This document shows, piece after piece, positions 41,761-50,859 of a stretch of 64,000 nt of DNA (positions within the stretch are counted from its first letter, which is position 1; the number at the start of each line of letters is the position of its first letter). The position numbers and the translations under genes were made by a program. Origin of the DNA: Adiantum capillus-veneris (Eukaryota; Streptophyta; Polypodiopsida; Polypodiales; Pteridaceae); assembly GCA_014529385.2 (NCBI GenBank), contig CM043970.1:41905279-41969278 (forward strand). The letters are read 5' to 3'. The notes beneath the pieces were generated by a model. The model saw only the letters and a list, made by a program, of their open reading frames with translations, made no database searches and was not told the origin of the DNA.

Positions 41761-42610
41761 CTACTCCTCATGGCACAAACGGCGAGCAAGCTGCATATCC
41801 TTGGGCATAATGGTTACACGCTTTGCATGGATGGCACAGAGGTTAGAATCCTCAAATATGCTAGTTAAATATTTCTCTGTTGCCTCTTGGACTGCCTCTA
41901 TGGCCACGGCGCCCATCCGAAACTGAGTGTTGTACAATTGCAAAACCTCCCTGCATAGCCTTGCAAAAGGGGCCCTCCGAATCAAGAGCTCGGTGCTCTT
42001 TTGATAGTGTCGAATCTCTGCAAAAGCACGGCTGCGCTTTCGTACATTCTGAGGTCAACATGGAGGTGCATTTTTGGCACGAGTTGGGGCAGCTTGCTTC
42101 CTCTTCTTGTAGACAATGCTCTTTCTCTTTTTTTTCTGCACAAGCACTTCCAACACCTCATAATCTGATTCCACCCACTCTCCATCTGATTCGTGCTCTT
42201 CACTATTGACCGGATGTGATGGTGTAGGTCCACTCCCTTTAGGAAGTGTCTTACCCCCAATAGACATGTGAGCCTGATAAGTTTGTATTTGGACGCCAAC
42301 ACATGGGGCATCTTCATCTATTTGCGTCTCTTCGGAGCCTTCTGACGGTTGATTTTGGCTGTTTGTTTCTTTGACTTGGTCGCTCTCATCCTCCCTGTTG
42401 CCATCAGAATCGTTGGAGTCTGATGAATAGACAACAAGGCGATGCTTCCGCCTCTCTTTTGCTGCTGTAGAGGACTGGCCATGCTGATTTGAAGCTCCAG
42501 CTTCTTCTGTGTGGACTTCACCTTGAGCTTGTGAAGTTCCAGCTTCTGTTGCTGTACCTTTGAGTGCCCCTCTGGATATGCAATCTAGCCGTTTGTTTTG
42601 TTCTTGCCAT
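41761..42610 (-). pseudogene. divergent histone H3 gene with long acidic N-terminal extension
   Basis: ATG at 42610 encodes MARTKQTAR, identical to the start of canonical H3. The frame then changes by one base (frameshift or unseen intron). A Ser/Glu/Asp-rich extension of about 150 residues follows (VVYSSDSNDSDGNREDESDQ), then a basic H3-tail-like segment KKRKQAAPTRAKNAPP, an in-frame TGA (42055-42057), and a full histone fold of 97 residues (42054-41761). That fold includes [40 protein letters not shown] and [18 protein letters not shown]3 forms the nucleosome core with H4. Loop 1 (NTQFRMG) has no extra residue, unlike most CENH3. The TGA could derive from CGA by one transition. A TATTTAAA lies about 45 bp upstream of the ATG. 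Confidence 0.8.
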
Positions 42611-42654
42611 GGTAGCACCTAGTAGGTAAAATGACAAAATGAGCGCCTTCAACC

Positions 42655-42662
42655 TTTAAATA
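42655..42662 (-). promoter_or_regulatory. TATA-like box of the H3-like gene
   Basis: TATTTAAA on the minus strand, 45 bp before the MARTKQTAR start codon. Confidence 0.5.
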
Positions 42663-42751
42663 GGTTTTTTTTAGATTTTGGCCCTTTCACACTATGCGGC
42701 CAATTGAGTGAAACTCAAATAAACCAATTGAATTTAAAAACAAAACCTGGA

Positions 42752-43718
42752 TCATGCGGACGGCTGACGCGACGCCCAAACGCTGCTTTTTCGATACTTA
42801 GTTGCACACCAAGCTTCATGACCCAGGGATGCTCGCGAGCGTTTCCACTTCTCGGATGCTGCAGTACGAGAGGCATTGCGTAGCTGCTTTGCTAACATCG
42901 ACTCTCTTGCTTTCTCAATAGTACAAGTTCTCCCAAAGGTGTGCCTAAAAAACCAGTTAAACATCTCTTGGAGGTAGTTGGAGTGTGAACTACCACCACC
43001 ATGCCGAGTATTCTTGAAGTAGACTCCTTTTGCTCGATAGTGGGACTTCTCCATGCCTTGTGTACTCCATATATCAAGCGAACCATAGCGGTCCATGAAG
43101 TATGAACCATGCGCATAGAGAATGTGCTAAAACAACCAAAAAGGAGATAAGCTAATAGAAAAGTTGCATTTTCAAACATTGCATATGTATTAAGTCCGTT
43201 AAACAAACCATGTAGTGTGTAATCTTGCTTTCAGACCATCCGTCCTTAGCGGCCTTTGTGAATTCATAAAGCACCTTCTTGAATTCCTCTCGATGCTCAA
43301 CGGTGGTGCTTGAAAGATTCATCAATTGCACAACCTTTTGAAAGGATGAGCATACTAGCTTGCATTGGTTAGCAACCTCCACATTGGGATCTTTGTCCGT
43401 CGTGCATGAACACAAATCTTTCCACAACTCCCACCACTTCTCACTTTCTAGATCGACACTTTCCTTGGATACCTGCATTGGAGACTTTGGCATCTTCTTG
43501 AAAAATCGACATGCCTTGGCTCCATTCATGGAAACCTTTTGTGCCACCTCATATGTCTTCTCGCTACAAGTCTCTGCTACAATGTTCACCCTTGATCGGT
43601 GACATCCAATCTCATTAAGGAGCATCTCCACCCCTTGCAAGGAGTCTTTTGACCGTTGAAGGGGCTTCATTGTGAAAGCATAATCAATGTGATGCTTTAG
43701 GATCCTATCAAATATTCG
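42752..43718 (-). CDS. gene Z: two-exon gene, N-terminally truncated, transposase-like in part
   Basis: Exon 1 runs from the island edge (frame open from about 43715; first ATG 43670) to 43209. A phase-0 intron 43208-43127 (GTTTGT...TTTTAG) joins ITHYM to HILYAHGSYFMDRYGSLDIW, and exon 2 ends at 42752. About 278 residues from the ATG. Exon 1 is helical with several cysteines. Exon 2 has WSTQGMEKSHYRAKGVYFKN and TRHGGG, a pattern that reminds me of the C-terminal part of large RNase-H-fold transposases, but I cannot name a family. The open frame upstream of the ATG (ILKHHIDYAFT) is cut by the element C junction, so the protein was longer. It lies 140 bp upstream of the H3-like gene, same strand. 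Confidence 0.6.
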
Positions 43719-43732
43719 CTACAGTAGCAGGA

Positions 43733-44410
43733 TCAGAACTCCCGGCATGGTTAGGGAAACAAAAAGAGCTATGGATGTGCGGAGCTTCACATTGTGGAAG
43801 CTTAAGAAGAGAGGAATGCGTCTTAGAGAGAGCAATTGAGGACAAGGAGTATATTTCGGAACCTTTCCCTGAAGATGCTTTGGAACCTCTAGAATGGGAA
43901 CACATACTAGCAACATTGGATGTCTGCACTATTACAGATAGTCCAACAACAAAATTTTGCGATAAGGATGGCTATGATGTGCTACCCTACTACATGGTAA
44001 GCATTATACTAGGAGAAGATGAGACGATAGAACCACCAGAACAAGAAGAGTTTTATAACTCCTCTGAACATCTGGAAGTAAATGATGATGCAGATAACGA
44101 GTGTTCAGACACCTCAAGTGAGCGTGGAAGGGAAACAGAGAATATCAAGTTTTATGATTTTGCTAATCAACACCCTAAACGCCAGGAACACTATAGGAGG
44201 AAACGAGCAGGAAACAAAGCGAGAGAGAACCTGATGCCCAGGATAAAAGGTAAGACTCACTATTTGATGCTTGTAAAAGCAGAGGATTGTGTAAAAGATC
44301 ACATATCAGGAAGATTCCCAAAAGATCGAAAAGAAAGAACGCGAGAGGAAATAAAACAAGAAGAACGAAAAGCTAAAACAGAAACAAAATCACAAAAATC
44401 TCAAGAATAA
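43733..44410 (+). CDS. element C protease-RT spacer ORF
   Basis: Resumes element C after the island; open from about 43709 through ELPAWLGKQKELWMCGASHC to a TAA at 44408. LATLDVCTITDSPTTKFCDK and VNDDADNECSDTSSE are shared with elements A and E. Its C-terminus is highly charged (RKERTREEIKQEERKAKTET). No catalytic motif. It leads into RT 37 bp later in another frame. Confidence 0.7.
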   Translation, partial: SELPAWLGKQKELWMCGASHCGSLRREECVLERAIEDKEYISEPFPEDALEPLEWEHILATLDVCTITDSPTTKFCDKDGYDVLPYYMVSIILGEDETIEPPEQEEFYNSSEHLEVNDDADNECSDTSSERGRETENIKFYDFANQHPKRQEHYRRKRAGNKARENLMPRIKGKTHYLMLVKAEDCVKDHISGRFPKDRKERTREEIKQEERKAKTETKSQKSQE

Positions 44411-44447
44411 AAAAAACGAAATAACAAAAGACCAAGAGTGGACCAAA

Positions 44448-45870
44448 ATGGAGCGTAAACAGAAATACCAAGAAGTGGAACGGTCTTTAAGAGAGATATG
44501 GACTACTGAAGAAGATAGTGATGGTAAAGGAGAGTCAGAAAAGGGAAACATGAATGTACCATCACACTATCGGAAATTTACTATCCATGACAAAAAAATC
44601 ATCATGACACCACCAGTCAGGGAAAGAACCAACCAAGAATCTTATGATGGGCCAGAAAATGCAAAAAGGATAGACCTTGCAGAACCAGGTGAAAAGCCTC
44701 AGCCGGTCTATATAGCCAATGATTTGAATTCTGAAGAAGAAGAACGGCTAACACAACTTCTCAAGAAGTATAAAGATGTGTTTGCATGGTCGTATAAAGA
44801 CCTCAAGGGAGTTGATCCATCGATATGCCAACATACAATTCCTTTGAAATCAAATGCAAAACCTAGCAAACAACGTCCTTATAAATATAATGACACATTT
44901 GCTAAACGAATCAAAGAAGAGATTGATAAACTGATGGAAGCTGAATTCATCTATGAAATTGAACATAAAGATTGGGTTTCATCCATTGTGGTAGTTCCCA
45001 AAAAGAATAGAAAACTACGAGTGTGTGTAAATCTCAAAAAGGTAAATGTAGCCACCATAAGGGATAATTATCCCTTGCCAATCACAGAACATGTACTCGA
45101 GTGGGTGGCCGGGAAACGGGCTTATTCCTTTCTGGATGGGTTTTTAGGATACAACCAACTGGCAATAGCAAGGGAGGATCAACACAAAACAGCGTTTGCC
45201 ACATAATGGGAAATTTATGCGTATCGAGTTATGCCGTTTGGCTTAACTAATGCCCCAGCTACCTTCCAAAGGTTAATGACGCATGCGTTCAAAGAATACC
45301 TAAAAATATTCTTAGAAATTTACATGGATGATTTTTGTGTGCACTCTCTTCTACGAGAGGAACACATTGACCGTTTGAAAAAGGTCTTTGAAAAATACAG
45401 GACATATCGAATCTGTCTTAACCCAGAAAAGTGTGTATTCATGGCTAAGCCAAGGCCGCATCTTAGGACACATTGTCTCAAGAAATGGCATAACAACTGA
45501 CCTAGACAAAGTCAAAGTCATTGTAGACCTACCCAGGCCTACTAATGCGAAACAAGTGCAATCCTTCATGGGACACTGCGGATATTATCGAAGATTCATA
45601 TACATGTACGCGGTTATCGCACAACCTCTGTATCATTTACTAGTCAATTTCGATTGGACAGAGGAGTGTGAAACTTCATTTCAAAAGCTGAAGGAAAACC
45701 TGATATCAGCACCTGTACTGAAGGCACCAGATTGGGAAAAGATATTCCATGTTTACATTGATTCTTTTGCATATGCCATTGGAAGTATTCTAGCTCAACC
45801 TGGAGACGGAACAATGGATTTTCCAGTTTGCTATGCGAGCCGACAGCTAAACAGTGCAGAAAAGAACTAA
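44448..45870 (+). pseudogene. element C reverse transcriptase and RNase H start
   Basis: RT copies the RNA into DNA. Frame 1 (44448-45206) has a long charged N-terminus, KYKDVFAWSYKDLKGVDPSI, the fingers and palm (RVCVNLKKVNVATIRDNYPL, YSFLDGFLGYNQLAIARED) and ends at TAA 45204. The same frame resumes with RVMPFGLTNAPATFQRL and the catalytic YMDD (FLEIYMDDFCVHS, about 45330). A frameshift near 45455 moves to 45388-45870: GHIVSRNGITTDLDKVKVIV, then YIDSFAYAIGSILAQPGDG of RNase H. Two stops and one frameshift inactivate it. Motifs are of the Tat type. Confidence 0.9.
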
Positions 45871-46287
45871 ACAACCACCAAGCGGGAAGGGTTAGGAATG
45901 ATTTATGCTGTAAAGAAATTTCGGCATTATTTTCTTGCAAACAAATTTGTGTTCTTCACAGATCATCAAGCTCTTTTGTATCTGGAAAATAAACCATGCA
46001 ATATAGGGAGAATTGTACACTGGTTTATTATATTGCTAGAGTTTGACTTCACAGTGGTGGTCAAAAAGGATAAAACCCATCTACGAGCGGATCATCTTTC
46101 AAGGATACACAACGGGGAAGCTCCTGAAGGAGTAGATGATGACATACCAGATGCTTATCTTTTCAATATTGAAATGGTACCCAAATGGTCTTAGGGAATT
46201 GTTAGCATTCTTTCGTTTGGAAGTGGGTTTGATAACACGGAATACAAATCCAGACAACAAACAATTCGACAAACAAAAAACTTACAG
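45871..46287 (+). pseudogene. element C RNase H C-terminus and linker
   Basis: After the stop at 45868 the frame continues EGLGMIYAVKKFRHYFLANK, then TDHQALLYLENKPCNIGRI and HLRADHLSRIHNGEAPEGVD, the usual end of a plant Ty3/gypsy RNase H. The expected LxxxxE and DH..L motifs are visible. TAG stop at 46192. Confidence 0.85.
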
Positions 46288-47961
46288 TTGATAGCAGGAC
46301 GGCTGTATCATCTTGGATCGGATCAAATCCTACGATTATGTATAAATCCAGAAGAATTCGAGTGCTACCTTGAAGAAGCACATGTTCAGGATTGTGCATT
46401 TCATTGTTCAACAGTGAAAACACACCAGAGACTGAAACAGTTAGGGGTTTATTGGCCAACTATGTATGTGGACTCACATTCTTATGTTCCCAATTGTACT
46501 ATATGTAGTGTCAAACGACCAGTGGATCACGCGACATTGTTTCACGTAAACATTGTACCTGCGTGGAGTCAATATATCATTGATTTCTTAACCACCAGGA
46601 TGTTCCCTGAGAACATCACAAGAGCACGGAAAAAATCTATAGATCTGGAAGCTCGTGACTTTCAGTTCATTGGGAAACAACTCTATAAGGGAGGAAAGGA
46701 CAATCAACTTAGAATCTGTGCAAGTCAAAGTGAATACCTGCTGATTCTAGAACATGCACATAGCGGAATAACTGGAGGCCATTTTTCGGGCTATAAGACG
46801 GCAAAAATTGTCTTAACCGCAGGAATTTGGTGGCCTACATTGCACATGGATGCTGAAGAGTTTGTAAAGCGTTGTGACGCATGCCAGCACACCAAGGTGC
46901 CAATAAAAAGAGATGAGATGCCACTACGGCCAATGATGGGAGCAAGAGCATTTGCAAAATGGGGCATTGATTTTATGGGACCTATCTCACCCCCTGCATA
47001 TCGCACCCATACCCAATATATCATTGTGGCTACGGACTATCTCACAAAATGGGTCGAAGCCAAGGCAACACAAAAAGCAGATGCACGCACCACTGCACAA
47101 TTTTTGTATGAGAATGTTTTTGTACGATACGGGTTACCAACAGAAATTGTCAGTGACCATGGGATACATTTTCTCAATGAAGTCATTGAATATTTTCTAA
47201 AGGAATTCATGGTCATACATAGGAAATCTGTTCCATACCATCCACAGGCCAATGGACAAGCTGAGGCCACAAATAAAACATTATGCACGGTTCTCACTAA
47301 AATAGTGTCAGAATCAAGAATAGATTGGGATCAGCAGCTACACTCAACACTATGGGCATATAGAGTAGCTTACAAAACATCGATAGAAACAACACCGTAC
47401 AACATGGTGTTTGGCCTAAATGCTATACTACCCATAGAGTTTTTAATTCCAACTCTATGAGTAGCAAAACGCTTAGAATGGACAGGGCATGAGCTCTCTT
47501 CAAGAATAGATGATCTTGAAAAGCTAGATGAACTCCGCTTGAGAGCTGTAGCTTCAATATATGCTAAAAAGAGATGACAAAAAGAATTCTTTGACAAACA
47601 TGTGCGCACTAAAGAGTTCAAAAGAGGTGATTACGTACTTGTTTATACTTTGAAGCAGCATGCCAAGAAAATTAAAAAGCGAGGGATGGGACCCTTTGTG
47701 ATTAGTGATCGATCACAAAGTGGAGCTGTCAAGCTTGCTACATTAGCAGGTAAAGAAATGCCGAACTGGATTAGTGGATTTCGACTGAAGAAATATCATC
47801 TGCCACTCACACAGGAGATGCTCCCAACAAATGCATCAAGGAAAAATAGCGAGTACGAGAGGAAGCTCAAGCAGAAGCAAAAGAACGCATTGAAAAACGA
47901 CGCCTTCTGCGATAACTACAACAAAGTGGAGCACCATTGCGAATCAATTCCATTCGACTGA
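46288..47961 (+). pseudogene. element C integrase with duplicated zinc-finger domain
   Basis: First H2C2-like domain: RLYHLGSDQILRLCINPEEF, EAHVQDCAFHCS, then YVPNCTIC. A linker (WSQYIIDFLTTRMFPE) leads to a second, standard one: KQLYKGGKDNQLRICASQ, EHAHSGITGGHFSGYKT, then RCDACQ. The core has D in WGIDFMGPI, D in EIVSDHGIHF and E in ANGQAEATNK. A TGA at 47458 and a further stop at 47576 break the C-terminal part, which continues to 47961 with RGMGPFVISDRSQSGAVKLA and NWISGFRLKKYHLPL. No chromodomain. The duplicated finger is unusual. Confidence 0.88.
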
Positions 47962-49008
47962 CGAAGTTGGATGAAGACACAGTGGAGCCAATAATTGCAG
48001 TCAAAGTGGGAAACAATCAAGTTGAATCGATAGCATTGCTTGATTTCGGGAGCTCAAGCAAATTTGATCTCTTACGGATTGTACCAACAGCTCAAATCCA
48101 CAGGTCAACTTCATCCTACTCCTCAAGTGCTGGAAAGTAGTACATCACACCCGTTGAAAACATTGGGATGGACTCTATGGCATGTATCAATTCACCAATA
48201 TATTTACCCACACAAATTCTATGTAGTGGAGGATGAAATCACACAACACCCAATGATGTTGGGACAACCGTGGCAAAAACAGTACAATGTGCAAATAGAT
48301 TGGAATGCAAAGGCAGTCAAAATTCATCATGCACATGAACAACAAGTGATAGCCTTTGCTCAGCAATACCAGAATAATCAGCTGCTGCAAGCCATGCACT
48401 CACTGGAAAAAGAGCCAAAAGTAAAAATGCCACCAAAGAACAACATGATACCCGAGACCAACAATCAGGTAAAGGCCAACCATGCTAATTACAGACATAC
48501 GAAGTCACTGGCCGCAATGCAAAGTTCTAGGTTACCAAAACAACCGAAGCAAGTATGGATGCGGAAAGATACAAATGACATGGCAGACAAACAACAATGC
48601 AACAAAAGAATTCCAACGAAGCAGATAGTTCAACCGAAAACCAAGAGCATAAAACAGATATGGATCCCAAAGAAGATGCTCAGCAATAACCCAAATGTCA
48701 CTCGCATTTGGATACCAAAACCAAAGCAAAAGGGACTCCGTTCAGTACAAGCAACAACGGAAGGCAGAGAGCTGCATTTGAAAAAGGACAGCCGACTTAT
48801 GTGGATGCCAATCATCAACAAAACAGTAACAACAAAGGAAGTAGCCAAACATCTACAAAAACCGTCAGAAGCAAAATACCAATGGAAAGCAAAGGCAAAA
48901 TGGCCCATAGCCATTCCGGTCAAGCCAATCCTCTCTAGAGAAACAACTACGGCTCTATCAACAGTGTTAGCAAAGCAATTGCCTTTTGCAAAAAAGACAA
49001 TTAAATAG
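47937..49008 (+). pseudogene. element C 3' ORF: second protease-like domain and W-x-PK repeats
   Basis: Overlaps the integrase end. VEPIIAVKVGNNQVESIALL leads into an aspartic-protease motif that reads LLDSGAQANLIS if one extra T near 48033 is ignored; the actual sequence shifts frame there and continues open from 48040 to 49008 (322 codons). The fold continues with FYVVEDEITQHPMMLGQPW, the usual second hydrophobic loop of a retropepsin. The C-terminal 180 residues are basic and carry four tryptophan units: KQVWMRK, KQIWIPK, TRIWIPK and RLMWMPI. Element A has the same ORF at 9540-10960. A sense ORF after integrase is atypical. Role unknown. Confidence 0.75.
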
Positions 49009-49241
49009 AGAGCAGTAGAGTTACAGCTGTTACTTGCACAGAAAACACGAAACCTCGACGGCGAATGCCAATAAGCATCTTGCTTATTCCCTTCTCTTGC
49101 ACAACATTAATTTTTCTATGCATTGTCCGAGTATGCATAAAATAGGGCCACATTAATTGGCCAAGCATTAGCACAATTTTTTCAACCCATGCATGGCACA
49201 TACTCCGAGGCGATACCTTGTCTTCCGGGAGGACTCCGGCT

Positions 49242-49255
49242 AGGAGGGGGGGAGG
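49242..49255 (+). promoter_or_regulatory. polypurine tract of element C
   Basis: aggagggggggagg about 235 bp after the 3' ORF stop. No recognisable copy of the 5' LTR follows it. Confidence 0.6.
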
Positions 49256-50859
49256 CATTCTCAAATGCGGAACCAATAGCAGAAAGAGCAAAAAAGAGCA
49301 TGATTTTTGACTATTTCAAGGGTTGTTGTTTGATTGCGAAATTTTCTAGAGTAGCCCAAGTACATATGCCCTTATACAGCATGTATCTATCGATATATGG
49401 GGCTAAAACGCCAAATCCAGCCCCTAGGTGCGTGTATATAAGTAGAAATAGCCATTTTTTGGGCAAAATATTGATAAAACGGAGAAATCCGGCCATAAAA
49501 ATTGCATGTGAGTGTATATAATGTTTTGCGGTGATGTTTGTGATTTATTATGATTTTTGGGGATTTTCTGGGTGTGATTTGCTATTTTATTTTTAATTTT
49601 GCTAATTTTCGGCAAAAAAACTTCAAAAATACAAAAAGCAAGTGAAAAACGGTCATAATGAAAAACAAAAAATATGGGGATTATCAGTGCCTATAGAACA
49701 ACCTATGGTACAGTGGGGGTGCAATTATGAGACTGGAGCGGAAAGCTTGTTTTGGCCAGGTTTTGACTGAAATGCCAAATTTCTGGTAAACAGAGCAAAT
49801 GGAGTCCAAATCAAGAAATTTTTGAGCCTAAACCGCATCTCGCAAGAAGATAGGAGCACATGTCAAATTTCATGAAAAGTGGTTCGGGGACCTCCATTAT
49901 AAGAAATTTTCACCTCGTTTTTAGCTCATTCTCACTATTGACTTTGTGGAGAGAGCTTCTGCCACCTAGAGCGGACAGACCTTCCAGCAGCTTCTACGAT
50001 ACGCACGACTACCCGACGAGCTCCAGACATGAGAGGTAGGCTCACCACCTTGAGCTTTTCGCGCATGTTTGTTGTGTTGTCGCGAAAACTAGCGTAGGGT
50101 TTACACACAAAGCGGGCGGTAGAGATCTACAAGTAGAGACGGCGGCCTAATGGCTAACCCAAAAGCAACAAGACTTCATTGGCAGCTTACCCTAGTATAG
50201 AAGACCAGCCCTGGATGTCCAAAGTCAGTAGAAAACCATCGGGCAAAACCCTAATTCCTAGAAACCCGCAAGAGGCCACCAAATGGGAAATCGGTGAAAC
50301 GGCGACCAAATGCCACCAAAATTCATGGGTAGGAGCATCTCGACATGCTCGACAAGTCTATGTGACCCGCATGACCAAAAAGTGACCCGCCGAAGCGGCA
50401 CTAAACTTCAGAAACGGCATCAGACACACAAAGCGTCAAATTGCTCTCGCGGCCAAACCGCATGCCCGTTTGCCACCAAACTTCACGAGCGGCTTTCCTA
50501 GACCATCAACAACCAAGTCCTATGGTGGTAAACCACCACAAATCATCGAAGGTATGTAAATGTAACCATGGGTGCTTCTAGAGCGACAAATTGCCAAATG
50601 AAGCTCTAGTGAAGCCAAAGTCAACAAAAACCATACGGCAAGGATCCCCAGGGGATCGGGAAGCTATGGAGACCAACATCAAGAAATTTCATCGCCAAAA
50701 AGCACTCCAAAAGCCAAAAAATGACTCGGAGGCTCTGAAGTCCACATAGGGAGTTATTCTCTATCCATTTGACTTTTTTGTTGAAATTAGGCTTAAAAGG
50801 GACTCAGGGGGACCAAGGGCAGACACTAGGAGCACCATCCATGAAAAAATCATCAGGAG
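49256..50859 (+). other. LTR-like and leader sequence between elements C and G
   Basis: No gene. A TATA box TATATAAG at 49435-49442 suggests an LTR, either the 3' LTR of C (whose left part is not represented in the window) or the 5' LTR of G. From about 49690 the text resembles the Tat-like leaders ('ccaaatcaagaaatttttgag'). I could not find a PBS. Confidence 0.4.
49435..49442 (+). promoter_or_regulatory. TATA box between elements C and G
   Basis: TATATAAG in a context (gtgcg before, tagaaatagcc after) typical of an LTR promoter. Confidence 0.45.

Larger units (their letters stand above)
36521..43732. other. gene-bearing island inserted in element C
   Basis: A 7.2-kb block between the linker and the spacer of element C. 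It contains genes X and Y on the plus strand, a histone H3-like gene and gene Z on the minus strand, a 284-bp MITE and two long hairpins. Genes have introns and TATA boxes, unlike the surrounding elements. Left junction A|TTAG (36520/36521) and right junction GA|T (43732/43733) would fit a reverse-oriented Helitron, but no terminal hairpin or Rep/helicase is seen. About 650 bp of element C (protease) is missing at the junction. Nature of the insertion unknown. Confidence 0.6.
30143..49255 (+). mobile_element. element C: Tat-like Ty3/gypsy element, most complete in the window
   Basis: Order: 5' LTR (to 30818), tRNA-Asp PBS (30820), palindrome leader (31.3-32.3 kb), small ORF (33004), gag (33460), zinc knuckles and linker (35.1-36.5 kb), a 7.2-kb foreign gene-bearing block (36521-43732), spacer (43733), RT (44448), RNase H (45500-46194), integrase with a duplicated zinc-finger domain (46288-47961), 3' ORF with protease-like motif (47937-49008), and a PPT-like tract (49242-49255). 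No 3' LTR matching the 5' LTR follows. Stops and frameshifts in pol make it inactive. Confidence 0.85.

Noticed and set aside
41761-42054. Centromeric histone CENH3
   Set aside because: Loop 1 has canonical length and the alpha-N and C-terminal parts resemble ordinary H3; only the long N-terminal extension is CENH3-like.
36521-43732. Helitron
   Set aside because: Terminal dinucleotides and A|T context fit, but there is no 3' terminal hairpin, no Rep/helicase gene, and part of element C is missing at the join.
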